Source: Leisingera aquimarina DSM 24565
Lineage (GTDB): Bacteria > Pseudomonadota > Alphaproteobacteria > Rhodobacterales > Rhodobacteraceae
Reading direction: 5' to 3'
Assembly (NCBI RefSeq): GCF_000473165.1
Contig: NZ_KI421504.1
Location: forward strand, 2,749,563 to 2,813,562
Length of the DNA stretch: 64,000 nt
Under the pieces are notes generated by a model, which was not told the origin of the DNA, searched no databases, and was given only the letters and a program-made list of their open reading frames with translations. The position numbers and the translations under genes are program-made. The number at the start of each line of letters is the position of its first letter. Position 1 is the stretch's first letter. This document shows positions 37,301 through 44,707 of the stretch, in pieces.

Positions 37301-37375
37301 GTTGCAGCGGCTGAACCGGAACCGGCAGCACCGCCCAAACCGAAACGCCGCGGCTGGTGGTCGGTGGGCAGCTGA
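34316..37375 (+). CDS. rne: ribonuclease E, S1 domain split by acidic insert
   Basis: A 1019-aa endonuclease that organises mRNA decay and rRNA/tRNA processing. Start at 34316 (MAKKMLIDATHAEETR). The S1 RNA-binding domain begins at residues ~35-95, is interrupted by about 200 residues of Glu/Ala-rich low-complexity sequence, and resumes at RYKIQEVIKVRQVLLVQVVKEE. The catalytic core has VAIDVNSGRATKQG and LIVIDFIDMDERKN (Mg-binding Asp) and the zinc link CPHCHGTG. The C-terminal third is a disordered Ala/Glu-rich tail with a basic patch (KRKRRRRRRRKPG), the probable degradosome scaffold and RNA-binding region. Confidence 0.96.
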   Translation: MAKKMLIDATHAEETRVVVVDGNKVEEFDFESENKRQLAGNIYLAKVTRVEPSLQAAFVDYGGNRHGFLAFSEIHPDYYQIPVADREALMEEERAYAEAMRARDEEEDEKPAKPKRSRRSKSAAKAAKTSSDDAVETKEVEASEEKTAEIAGMETIDLSDSAEAADDLADVPEGSSPVEHVAETPVEEPEDDDASAPEAAEAEAAAEPAETAGEEAPADVAVEAAAAEETPAETAEELAAKAEAVSEPAAEAAEDDAEPAAPEAAPASAGAETADSGDSDEDTGETGRADATSKDDSIESVADEDDSEDIRPPRKPRPRRYKIQEVIKVRQVLLVQVVKEERGNKGAALTTYLSLAGRYCVLMPNTARGGGISRKITNAVDRKKLKDIATELDVPTGAGLIVRTAGAKRTKSEIKRDYEYLQRMWEQIRELTLKSIAPAKIYEEGDLIKRSIRDLYSREIDEVLVEGERGYRIAKDFMKMIMPSHAKNVKNYQEGLPLFARFQVESYLAGMFNPTVQLKSGGYIVIGVTEALVAIDVNSGRATKQGSIEETALNTNLEAAEEVARQLRLRDLAGLIVIDFIDMDERKNNAAVEKRMKDKLKTDRARIQVGRISGFGLMEMSRQRLRPGMIEATTAPCPHCHGTGLIRSDDSMALSILRQIEEEGTRRRSREVLVRCPVSIANFLMNQKREHIAQIEARYGLSVRIEGDPHLVSPDFVLEKFKTASRVVPAATAPVVSVDTSIMDQVDAEEASQDEEEAPAAAEAETPAEESAQDDKPKRKRRRRRRRKPGNGEQGQDGENGDETSDELQQQDDAAEPAEAAAEGAVAEEVKEKKPSRSRTRTRSRKPKAKPAEAETAETAQEAPASVETAEAVAQDAPAAAEAEDPPATETVARAPADDAAESAPAAVVDDAEPATGSAVEAEVAVPAEATAVEVEAAPAEPVAVEAEAAPVEVPADTAPDAAAEAVEEQPAAEEAAQPEQAPSEEEKQPEPAMAVAAAEPEPAAPPKPKRRGWWSVGS

Positions 37376-37397
37376 TCGCGAAATGAGATTTAGCGGG

Positions 37398-37432
37398 AGA
37401 GGCAGGCCAAAGGGCCTGCCTTTCTCTTTTTA
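37398..37432 (+). terminator. rho-independent terminator of rne
   Basis: AGGCAGGCC / GGCCTGCCT stem with AAAG loop, followed by TTCTCTTTTT, 25 bases after the rne stop. Confidence 0.85.
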
Positions 37433-37472
37433 GGGCGCTCCTCGCAATGGCAATGCCGCCGGCTGGGTCGCA

Positions 37473-37548
37473 GGAAAGCGTTTCCCGGCGCGGGAAAGGG
37501 CTCTGAAAAGATGTGTTTTCCAAGCCAGAATTCATGTCGAATTCCGGA
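37473..37548 (+). repeat. double-palindrome repeat, copy downstream of rne
   Basis: Second copy of the 33738-33813 unit: GTTTCCCGGCGCGGGAAA and an AATTC palindrome at the same spacing, same strand, roughly 75-80% alike by eye. Confidence 0.75.
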
Positions 37549-37894
37549 GCCGCCCAGACCGGGCGCAATGGCCTCTGTGGGTGGCTCCTGCCTTGCAAGC
37601 GTTTTCTCGTGGCTTTTGCGACAATTTTCGTCAGTACTGCCGTCTGTCCGGCCTGTTTTTGCGGTGGTGTTCCGCTGGCCTTGATGAATTCCGTAAGCGA
37701 GGTTCCAATCGGCTTATCGACCTCAGAGAGCCGCTGCCATTCCCGGAGTGTCCTTGCTCTTGGTTGGCTTACTTCCGCATCATCACTTCAACGTCTTGCA
37801 TCTCGTTGGCAGCTGGCGGTTAGAACGTGGGCTGCCGGTATTCCTGTTTCTTTGTCAGCATCGCCCGGATGGACCGGGCGGCTTTGTTGGCCAT
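37549..37894. other. no gene recognised
   Basis: Between the palindromic repeat and the IS200 element. Open frames here have poor composition and no motif; probably decayed insertion-sequence flank. Confidence 0.4.
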
Positions 37895-38364
37895 CCCCCT
37901 AAGATCGGGGGGGATTACCGAAGGCTCATTTTTTCAAGGGTAAGGCCATGCAATGTGATACCGGCAAACACTGCGTTTTCTACCACGGCTATCAGATCGT
38001 GTGGTCCACCAAATACTGCTACAAGGTGCTGAGCGGGGCGTTGCGCCTGCGGGTGCGCGACATTTGCCGCCAGGTCTGTACTGAGAACCGTGTCAGCCTC
38101 TTGCGCGGGGTGCTGTCGAGCGACCACGTGCATATGTTCGTCTCCGTGCCGCCCAAGCTCGCCATTTCGGATCTGGTGTGCAAGATGAAGGGCCGTTCGT
38201 CTTGCCGGGCGCAGCGGGAATTTCCGGCGATCCGCAGACGCTACCGGGGCTGCCGGTTCCGGGGGCGGGCGTATTTTTCAACCACCAACGGGGCGGTCAC
38301 TGAAGACATCGTACTTCAGTACCTGGAAAACCATATCGCCGATCCTACCGGCGCGAGCCGGTAG
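37895..38364 (+). mobile_element. IS200/IS605-type element
   Basis: A single-gene element bounded by hairpins: CCCCCTAAGATCGGGGGG on the left (37895-37913) and CTACCGGC-GCGA-GCCGGTAG on the right (38345-38364). Subterminal hairpins without inverted terminal repeats are the hallmark of Y1-transposase elements. The left hairpin follows the bases CCATC. Confidence 0.7.
37948..38364 (+). CDS. tnpA: IS200/IS605 family Y1 transposase
   Basis: A 138-aa protein of full family length. It shows the HUH metal motif in SSDHVHMFVSVP and the single catalytic tyrosine region in IVLQYLENH; IVWSTKYCYKVL and the KGRSSCRAQREFP segment are also typical. Such enzymes cut single-stranded DNA next to hairpins and insert 3' of a short target without duplicating it. 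Unlike every other transposase in this cluster, the gene is unbroken. Its stop lies within the right-end hairpin. Confidence 0.88.
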   Translation: MQCDTGKHCVFYHGYQIVWSTKYCYKVLSGALRLRVRDICRQVCTENRVSLLRGVLSSDHVHMFVSVPPKLAISDLVCKMKGRSSCRAQREFPAIRRRYRGCRFRGRAYFSTTNGAVTEDIVLQYLENHIADPTGASR

Positions 38365-38603
38365 CCGTTCAGTGCCGCTCCAAGTGCTCGTTTAGGCCAC
38401 TTTCCGTTCGAATGCGACCGGGCTTTTCCAGCTCAGTGCTGAGTGCCGTCGGCGAGGATAGTAGAAGCCATAGATGTACTCGAAGATGGCCATCCGTTGC
38501 TCTGCGTGTTGGCCAAGGTCTGCGCCAGATGAGCTCCGCCTTGATGGTTTTGAAGAAGGCTTCGACGGCGGAGTTATCGTAGCAGTTTCCCTTGCCGCTC
38601 ATC

Positions 38604-38641
38604 CGCTGCCCCGGCAGTGCATGTTTACATGCATGAGAGGG
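38604..38641 (+). repeat. micro-palindrome family A, copy E4 (IS3/IS30 junction)
   Basis: About 38 bp: TGCCCCGGCAG, inner stem TGCATG/CATGCA with TTTA loop, GAGAGGGG. Left flank CATC is IS3 sequence, right flank is IS30 sequence, so it marks a deletion junction. Confidence 0.85.
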
Positions 38642-38985
38642 GCTCAGGCCGCTGGCACGATGCAGAGCGATCTCTTCCCTTTCGGCAAAAGACAAATAGC
38701 GCCGTGACAACGAAGGTGCAGAAGCCGAATACTGAGACGGTGGCATTTCTCCGGCCTCCTGGAACCACCTGCCACCAACCGCGGGCGAAGCCCCAACTCC
38801 TGTCGCGGCATCTTCACTGGATAGTCCTTGCGCAATCAAGCGCCAAAACTTCGCCTGATCCTCTCGCCGAGCTGCTTTGGGGCGGCCGGGTGGACTCAGC
38901 TTCTTCCGTCCGCAACGGTCCGAACCACGCTTCTGTTCTATCATCACAACTTCCTCCATGGCCCTGTTGCGACGACCGTTTGAAT
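38642..38985 (-). mobile_element. IS30-type element, 5' fragment inserted in the IS3 copy
   Basis: Begins with an inverted-repeat-like end (ATTCAAACGGTCGTCGCAAC, at about 38985), then the N terminus of an IS30-type transposase: RGSDRCGRKKLSPPGRPKAA, GLSSEDAATGVGASPAVG, RYLSFAEREEIALHRASG. It stops at GLS, where palindrome E4 begins. The remaining four-fifths of the IS30 gene and a short piece of IS3 are missing, so a deletion ended at or near the palindrome. Confidence 0.8.
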
Positions 38986-39278
38986 CCGCCCTGGCTGCCG
39001 CGACCGGAGAGGTGGATGCACCCTTTGGGTGGTTGCCGCGGGGCGATAGCCATCTTCGATGCCCGGATCGCCAGATCGTGTTTCATTCGATTGCTCACCG
39101 CCCAGCCGATCACCCGTCTTGAATGCAGATCCAGGATCACAGAGAGATACAACCAACCTTCACGGGTCCAAACATAGCAGATGTCACCGGCCCATTTCTG
39201 GTTTGGATGATCTGCTGCGAGGTCCCGATCTAACAGGTTTGGCGCAATGTTGAATTTGCGGTCACTGCCGGTCGCCAC

Positions 39279-39320
39279 GTTCGTCCATTGTTCTCGGACC
39301 AATGGCGGAAATGACCTCAC
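39279..39320 (-). repeat. hairpin micro-insertion family B, copy E10 (in IS3 OrfB)
   Basis: About 38-42 bp: starts GTGAGGTC on the gene strand, stem CCATTG/CAATGG with 9-base loop. Follows AAACA in the VVRTRK segment and separates it from NVATGSD. Not in family A. Confidence 0.6.
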
Positions 39321-39362
39321 TGTTTGCGGGTTCTGACAACGGATATGCCGTTCTGGCGCATC

Positions 39363-39407
39363 CATTGCCCGGCAGGCGATCTGGCAAAGGCAAATCTGCC
39401 CAGAGGG
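39363..39407 (+). repeat. micro-palindrome family A, copy E5 (in IS3 OrfB)
   Basis: About 45 bp: TGCCCGGCAG, longer imperfect stem (GATCTGGC AAA GGCAAATC), CAGAGGGG. Flank CATC; antisense to the transposase; interrupts the segment before MRQNG. The stem carries mismatches, so this copy looks older or less constrained. Confidence 0.8.
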
Positions 39408-39643
39408 GGCTGCCCACGCGGCGGTGTCCGGCATCCAGGCCGATCCCTTTCAGCTCTTCGGCCAGCCGGCCTGCCGTAGCTGCCCAGGCTGAGACGGGAC
39501 TGTTCTTTGATGTGAGTCAAAGTGACAAGGTCGGACCGCTGCCTGCGGCTGGCTGGACGGCTGCGGAACGCCCGCAAGCCTCGGGGACTGACATCCATGA
39601 CATCACACAGCCGGTGGGCGGGAAAGCTGTCGCGGTGTTCCGC

Positions 39644-39680
39644 CCCTTTCGTGCCTGTAAACAGGCACTGCCGGGCAGCG
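39644..39680 (-). repeat. micro-palindrome family A, copy E6 (in IS3 OrfB)
   Basis: 37 bp: TGCCCGGCAG, stem GTGCCTG/CAGGCAC with TTTA loop, GAAAGGGG. Inserted directly after MRFRFI (flank CATC); the gene resumes with codons for EHRDSFP. Same strand as the transposase. Stem differs from E4 by paired changes (TGCCTG/CAGGCA against TGCATG/CATGCA). Confidence 0.88.
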
Positions 39681-39731
39681 GATGAACCTGAACCTCATGG
39701 TTCTTGGCCCGCGAAGAACTGCATTGCCTTC

Positions 39732-39774
39732 ATCGGGGAAACGCCCCGCTGGGGCTCTTCCGAATACTCTCCAG
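39732..39774 (-). repeat. hairpin micro-insertion E12 (end of IS3 OrfA)
   Basis: 43 bp between the codons for RDIL and KAMQFF: stem GCCCC/GGGGC with AGC loop inside a GGAA/TTCC outer pairing. Removing it rejoins the normal OrfA C terminus. Sequence blocks of families A and B are absent. Confidence 0.6.
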
Positions 39775-40057
39775 TTCAGGATATCCCTCTTCGCCTTCAG
39801 AATGCGGCTCTCTCGTCGAAGCCGTTCATTCTCACGGGCGAGATCCAGGTCCTTGCCGGACACAACATCAGTGTCGCGGTGCGCGGTGATCCATTTGTTC
39901 AGCGTCGATAGGCCGACGCCCAAATCAGACGCTACCTGCTTGCGTGTCAGCCCGCTGGTCAGCGCGATCCGCACCGCATCAGCGCGGAATTCGTCCGTCC
40001 GTTTCAATCCCATCGTTCGTCTCCTTTGCTGCAATTAATGCTATCAAAGGAGCGGCA

Positions 40058-40522
40058 TCAAACCGCGACAGGTCCAATATGCCCGAACTCGCGTAAGAGG
40101 CTGCGGATCATGTTGGCCAACTGGGTGCGTTGCCGGGCCGCCAGATCACGTGTTCGGTGGATCGGGAGGATGGCTTGCTGCCCCTCCGTCTTGATCTCGA
40201 AAAAGCGCATGGCCGGGCGTCGAACTGCTTCGCAGATTGCCTCAGCATCAACGGCATCGTTCTTGCCACGCTTCACGTATGGTTTGACGTATCCAGCGGG
40301 CATGAGCTTCACGTCGTGCCCGAGTTTGCGCAGCTGGCGGCCCCAGTGACGAGACGGCCCGCAGGCTTCCATCCCGACGGTGCAGGGCGGAAGCGTCTCA
40401 AAGAAGCTAAGCAGTTTTACGCGTTTGATGGCTTTATTGAAGATCATGCGGCCATTCCCGGAAATGCCGTGAACTTGAAAAACATCCTTGGCCAGATCCA
40501 GGCCTGCGGTTTTAACTGTCAT
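40058..40522 (-). pseudogene. IS110-family transposase, N-terminal fragment
   Basis: About 154 residues of a DEDD-type IS110 transposase, starting MTVKTAGLDLAKDVFQVHG, with EACGPSRHWGRQLRKLGH, YVKRGKNDAVDAEAICEA. It ends at HIGPVAV, against the IS3 end, so the C-terminal serine-containing part is lost. Confidence 0.88.
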
Positions 40523-40615
40523 TGGGTGGCTCCTTTCCTTGCAGTCGGTAACAACTGCACTTTGGCACATTCGATGCCGGTGGAGCAGGAGCCACGCACC
40601 TCATCCGCTTTGGTC

Positions 40616-40849
40616 TTAGCTGCCTTTGCGGATCAGAAAAATCCGGTGGCCTGCGCCGTCGCTGTGGCCGAGGAATTCATGGCCCGCCTCATTGCAGAAA
40701 TGCGGCACGTCAATCACCGCTGCCGGATCATCCGCCAGCAGTTGCAGCACATGGCCGGGCTGCAGCGATTTCAACCGCTTGCGGGCCTTCAGGACGGGCA
40801 GGGGGCACAGCAGCCCGATGGCGTCCAATGTCTCTTTGATTTCAGTCAT
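40616..40849 (-). CDS. tusA: TusA-family sulfurtransferase
   Basis: A 77-aa protein starting MTEIKETLDAIGLLCPLPVL. The CPxP motif carries the persulfide cysteine. TusA proteins relay sulfur for tRNA thiolation and cofactor synthesis. Divergent from the ccdA-like gene, a common roseobacter pair. Confidence 0.92.
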   Translation of the reverse strand: MTEIKETLDAIGLLCPLPVLKARKRLKSLQPGHVLQLLADDPAAVIDVPHFCNEAGHEFLGHSDGAGHRIFLIRKGS

Positions 40850-40943
40850 GGTGTTCAGATATGCGGGATGTTTCATGCTGTCCACAAGGATGTGACCAGC
40901 CCGCCCCGTGACGTTGGTCCATTGCTGGCATAAGTGTTGGGAC

Positions 40944-41696
40944 ATGTTTGGAATCGAGATCATCGATGCAGGGCTGCTCCCTGCCATGCTGGTGGCGCTG
41001 CTAGGCGGTGTGATCAGTTTTCTGTCGCCCTGCGTTCTGCCGATCGTGCCACCGTACCTGGCCTATATGAGCGGCGTGACCATCGGCGAGATGCAAGGCA
41101 CCGGCGCAGCCCGGCGCAAGGCGGTCATCGCTGCGCTGTTCTTTGTGATGGGACTGTCCACGGTATTTCTGCTGCTGGGCTTCACAGCTTCGGTATTTGG
41201 CGCATTTGTGCTGAGAAATCAGGAACTTTTTGCCCAAGTTTCAGGTGTGGTCGTGATCATATTCGGCCTGCATTTCCTGTCTGTGTTCCGCATTCCGCTG
41301 CTGGACCGCGAGGCGCGAATGGAGGCGGGCGAGTCCGGTGGTTCCGCATTGGGGGCTTATGTTCTGGGGCTGGCTTTTGCCTTTGGCTGGACGCCCTGTA
41401 TCGGGCCGCAGCTGGGCGCGATCCTGTCTTTGGCAGCCTCGGAAGCTTCGGTCAGCCGTGGCACAATCCTGCTCGGCGTTTATGCCGCAGGTCTGGGCAT
41501 TCCCTTCCTGCTGGCGGCGATGTTCCTCACCCGTTCCATGGTGCTGATGAACAAGATGAAGCGCCACATGGGACTGATTGAAAAGGTGATGGGTGGGCTG
41601 TTGCTGGGTGTCGGCATCATGCTGGTCACCGGGTTGTTCACCACCTTCTCCTGGTGGCTGCTGGAAACATTCCCGGCACTGGCAACGCTGGGCTGA
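40944..41696 (+). CDS. ccdA: CcdA-type thiol/disulfide electron carrier
   Basis: A 250-aa membrane protein with six predicted helices in two similar halves. The redox cysteines are in SFLSPCVLPIVPPYL and FGWTPCIGPQLG. CcdA passes electrons from cytoplasmic thioredoxin to periplasmic thioredoxins for cytochrome c maturation. ATG at 40944 fits the family start. Confidence 0.93.
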   Translation: MFGIEIIDAGLLPAMLVALLGGVISFLSPCVLPIVPPYLAYMSGVTIGEMQGTGAARRKAVIAALFFVMGLSTVFLLLGFTASVFGAFVLRNQELFAQVSGVVVIIFGLHFLSVFRIPLLDREARMEAGESGGSALGAYVLGLAFAFGWTPCIGPQLGAILSLAASEASVSRGTILLGVYAAGLGIPFLLAAMFLTRSMVLMNKMKRHMGLIEKVMGGLLLGVGIMLVTGLFTTFSWWLLETFPALATLG

Positions 41697-41711
41697 GCCT
41701 GAGATTTTCAG

Positions 41712-41737
41712 AGGGGCCTTCAGGCCCCTTTTTCTTT
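41712..41737 (+). terminator. terminator after ccdA
   Basis: GGGGCC TTCA GGCCCC stem-loop followed by TTTTTCTTT, 16 bases after the stop. Confidence 0.85.
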
Positions 41738-41808
41738 GCCATTCCTGGCCTTACTCTTGCCGGAATGCACTGCTAGTCTGGCCGCAGAACAAGGATGCAG
41801 GCCAAGGC

Positions 41809-43056
41809 GTGACACAGCAGCACGGTCAACAGCAGGTGCGCAAGCGGCGGGTGTTTTACATACCCGGCTATGATCCGATTCATCCGCGCCGGTATCGCGA
41901 GCTGTACCGCAAGGAAGGCACAGCTCAGGCAGAGATTTCCGGCTACAGCCTGTCACTGTCCCCCAAGCAAACCAAAGGCCCCTATGGCTGGCACGCCGCC
42001 TCAATAATGGATGGCCTTCGCACTGAGGCGGACATCGAGGTGCTGGTCTGGTCCGACATCGTGCGCGGCAGCATGGAGGCAACGATTCCCGGCACCTACT
42101 GGCAACTGCTGCGCACCGCCTGGATCTATATCTCCACAGGTGCATTGCGGCGGCTGATGCGGCTGCGAAAAGGGCCGGTGATCGCCGCGCTTTACCCGGT
42201 AGGGATGCTGCTTCTGCAGGCGTTTCTGGCGCTGCTGCTGGCGTGGGGAGTTGCTTATGCCTTCGGGATGGCGGCCGGTCCCGCCGGCTTTTCCGGTCCG
42301 GTGGCGCTGGCCATTGGCTGGGCCTTGGGTCTTGGTTGCGGCTACGCGCTGCTGCGCTGGTTCAAAAAGCGGGACGGCAAGTTCTTCGCCTATTACCTGA
42401 TGCACGATTATGCTCATTCCGCGGCCTCCCGCGGTGCCATCCCGCCGGAAATGGAAGCGCGGATGCGCGAGTTCCGTGCGCTGATATCGGACGCATTGCA
42501 AAATCCTGATCTGGACGAGGTGCTGGTGGCGGGTCACTCTTCCGGCGCTCATGTTGGTGTGTCCGTCCTGGCGGATCTGATCCGCGCGGGTCTGCCAAAG
42601 AACCGGCCGGCGCTGGGGTTTCTGACCTTGGGGCAGGTCGTGCCCATGGTGTCCTTTTTGCCGCGTGCGGAGCGTTTGAGGGCTGATCTGCAGTATCTGT
42701 CCCAGCGGCAAGAGCTGGCCTGGGTCGATGTTACTGCGCCAGGTGATGGCTGCGCTTTTGCACTGTGCGATCCGGTGTCGGTCAGCGGCGTCGCTGTTGA
42801 GGGCAAGCGCTGGCCGTTGGTGTTCTCCGCCGCCTTCACCCAGACGCTCAGCCCGGAACGCTGGCAACAGCTGCGCTGGCGGTTTTTCAGGCTGCACTTC
42901 CAGTATCTCTGCGCCTTCGACCAGCCTGGCGATTATGATTACTTCCGCATCACCGCCGGACCGCTGACGCTGGCGGAACGTTACAAGGACCGCAGACCGT
43001 CGCAGTCCCGTATCGATGCGGCCGTTTCGAAATTCACCTCGGTGGCCGCTGAATGA
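41809..43056 (+). CDS. membrane-embedded alpha/beta-hydrolase-like protein, unknown
   Basis: A 415-aa protein if started at the GTG at 41809 (earlier codons overlap the terminator). The N-terminal part begins RRVFYIPGYDPIHPRRYREL; two transmembrane helices lie near residues 128-180; the soluble C-terminal part has GHSSGAHVGVSVL (a GxSxG nucleophile elbow), and possible acid and His residues further on. It may hydrolyse a lipid or ester at the membrane. Its stop overlaps the ATG of the P450 gene (ATGA), so the two act together. Confidence 0.7.
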   Translation: MTQQHGQQQVRKRRVFYIPGYDPIHPRRYRELYRKEGTAQAEISGYSLSLSPKQTKGPYGWHAASIMDGLRTEADIEVLVWSDIVRGSMEATIPGTYWQLLRTAWIYISTGALRRLMRLRKGPVIAALYPVGMLLLQAFLALLLAWGVAYAFGMAAGPAGFSGPVALAIGWALGLGCGYALLRWFKKRDGKFFAYYLMHDYAHSAASRGAIPPEMEARMREFRALISDALQNPDLDEVLVAGHSSGAHVGVSVLADLIRAGLPKNRPALGFLTLGQVVPMVSFLPRAERLRADLQYLSQRQELAWVDVTAPGDGCAFALCDPVSVSGVAVEGKRWPLVFSAAFTQTLSPERWQQLRWRFFRLHFQYLCAFDQPGDYDYFRITAGPLTLAERYKDRRPSQSRIDAAVSKFTSVAAE

Positions 43057-44408
43057 CACAACCCTTGCCGCCGAAACCGCCCGCGCGCCCGGACCGCGTG
43101 TCGCTGTGGCGCTATGTGAAACTGTTCCGCCAGGATATTCTGTCCGCCCAGCCCGCGCGGCTTTACCGCGCCTGGATGGCAGAGTTCCGCACGCCGTTCT
43201 TCCGCTCCTTCCTGGTCAACCAGCCGGAGCTGGTGAAAGTGCTGCTGAAGGAACGTCCGGATGACTTTCCAAAGTCCGGCCGCATTGCCGAGGGGCTGAA
43301 ACCCTTGCTGGGAAACTCCGTTTTCCTGACCAACGGCGAGGCCTGGAAGCGGCAGCGGCGGATCATCGACCCGGCCTTTGAAGGTGGACGGCTGAAGGAC
43401 ACGTATCCGGCGATGCGCGCCGCGGCAGAGGCCGCTGTGGAACGGCTGAAGGAGCGGCAAGGACTTGTCGAGATCGAGGAGGAAACGTCGCACGCAGCGG
43501 CGGATGTTATCTTTCGCACGCTGTTCTCAATTCCGATCGAACATCAGGTCGCGGGACAGGTCTTTAGCCGTTTCCGGGACTACCAGCGCAGTCAGCCGCT
43601 GTTGAACCTGGCAGCCTTTGTGCCATTACCGCGCTGGATGCCGCGGTTTTTCCGCCGCGGAACCCGCCGGAATGCTGAGGCGATCCGGGCACTGATTGCA
43701 CAGCTGACCCGCGAACGAATGGATACCATCAAGGAAGGTACGGCGCCGGATGACCTGGCCACCAAGATCATGACCACCCGGGATCCGGAAACGGGCAGCA
43801 CTTTTGATACCGCCGAAATGGTGGATCAGGTTGCGATCTTCTTTCTTGCGGGCCATGAAACGAGCGCCTCTGCATTGGCCTGGGCGCTGTATCTGATGGC
43901 GCTTTACCCTGATTGGCAAGAAAAGGTGGCAGCTGAGGCCGAGGCGCTGGCGGATGAAAGCTTTGCCGCGGTTTCAAAGCTGAAGGTCAGCCGGGATGTG
44001 TTCCGCGAAACCCTGCGGCTGTATCCGCCTGTGCCGATGATGGTGCGCGAAGCAGCCTATCCGGAGCAGTTCCGTAATCGCGACGTGCCAAAGGGCGCGC
44101 AGATGGTGCTCAGTCCCTGGCATCTGCACCGGCATCAGCGGCTGTGGGAAAACCCGGATGGGTTTGATCCCTCCCGCTGGCAAACGGAGAATGGCAAACA
44201 GTGCCAACGGGACGCATTCATCCCTTTTTCGGCGGGGGCACGTGTCTGCACCGGCGCAGGGTTTGCCATGGTGGAAGGACCGTTGATCCTGTCGATGATC
44301 CTGCGCGCGTTCCGTGTGGTTCCGGCTGCGGAGCAGGCGCCGGTGCCGGTGGCGCATCTTACGGTGCGGTCGAAGAATGGGATCTGGCTGCAGCTGTCGC
44401 GGCGTTAG
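43053..44408 (+). CDS. cytochrome P450
   Basis: A 451-aa soluble P450. I-helix oxygen-binding motif FFLAGHETSASALAW, the ExxR pair in FRETLRLYPP, and the heme loop FSAGARVCTGAGF with Cys399 as heme ligand. It is coupled to the upstream membrane hydrolase by ATGA overlap. No dedicated ferredoxin or reductase gene is adjacent. The substrate is probably a fatty-acid or hydrophobic ester-derived compound, by inference only. Confidence 0.92.
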   Translation: MTQPLPPKPPARPDRVSLWRYVKLFRQDILSAQPARLYRAWMAEFRTPFFRSFLVNQPELVKVLLKERPDDFPKSGRIAEGLKPLLGNSVFLTNGEAWKRQRRIIDPAFEGGRLKDTYPAMRAAAEAAVERLKERQGLVEIEEETSHAAADVIFRTLFSIPIEHQVAGQVFSRFRDYQRSQPLLNLAAFVPLPRWMPRFFRRGTRRNAEAIRALIAQLTRERMDTIKEGTAPDDLATKIMTTRDPETGSTFDTAEMVDQVAIFFLAGHETSASALAWALYLMALYPDWQEKVAAEAEALADESFAAVSKLKVSRDVFRETLRLYPPVPMMVREAAYPEQFRNRDVPKGAQMVLSPWHLHRHQRLWENPDGFDPSRWQTENGKQCQRDAFIPFSAGARVCTGAGFAMVEGPLILSMILRAFRVVPAAEQAPVPVAHLTVRSKNGIWLQLSRR

Positions 44409-44480
44409 CCAAGAAAATTCGAATTTTCTTGGCAAATTTCTACGAAGAAATTTGCATCACTGGATGATGCGCACGGCGTC

Positions 44481-44678
44481 CTAATTGCAGAAGATGACAA
44501 CCTGACCTGCGTTTTCGACGGTTCGAAATCCACGGCGCTTAAGTTCGTAGTGAAAGCGGTCCCCGCCAGGCGGCCGTTCAATGTCGCGCTTCTGGCGGCG
44601 GACAACACCGCCTTTTGCAGCAGCTTGGGACCGGAAAAGCTGCTGTATCCAGGCATCAGCAGAGAGAGGAACAGGCAC
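44481..44678 (-). CDS. small conserved protein, sometimes called PRAI-like
   Basis: A 65-aa protein with a GTG start chosen at 44678 (VPVPLSADAWIQQLFRSQAA). Relatives with the same DWIxQMF...GGVVRR...RGFxxxETGxQFVIxC pattern occur widely in Rhodobacterales and are sometimes misnamed phosphoribosylanthranilate isomerase; this one has RRQKRDIERPPG and NAGQVVIFCN. Function unknown. Confidence 0.6.
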   Translation of the reverse strand: MPVPLSADAWIQQLFRSQAAAKGGVVRRQKRDIERPPGGDRFHYELKRRGFRTVENAGQVVIFCN

Positions 44679-44707
44679 TTGAATAGCGGCACGATGCCAA
44701 ACCGTGG

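Larger units (their letters stand above)
38393..40013 (-). pseudogene. IS3-family transposase (OrfA-OrfB), riddled with insertions
   Basis: OrfA starts MGLKRTDEFRADAVRIAL at 40013; OrfB pieces run MRFRFI, CDVMDVSPRGLRAFRSRP, MRQNGISVVRTRK, NVATGSDRKFNIAPNLLDRD, KWAGDICYVWTREGWLYLSV, MSGKGNCYDNSAVEAFFKTIKAELIW, to a C terminus SWKSPVAFERKVA at about 38393. The frame is broken by four small hairpin inserts (39732-39774, 39644-39680, 39363-39407, 39279-39320), an IS30 fragment plus a fifth palindrome (38604-38985), and further small deletions (after SYGRP and after WPTRR). Completely inactive. Confidence 0.88.
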
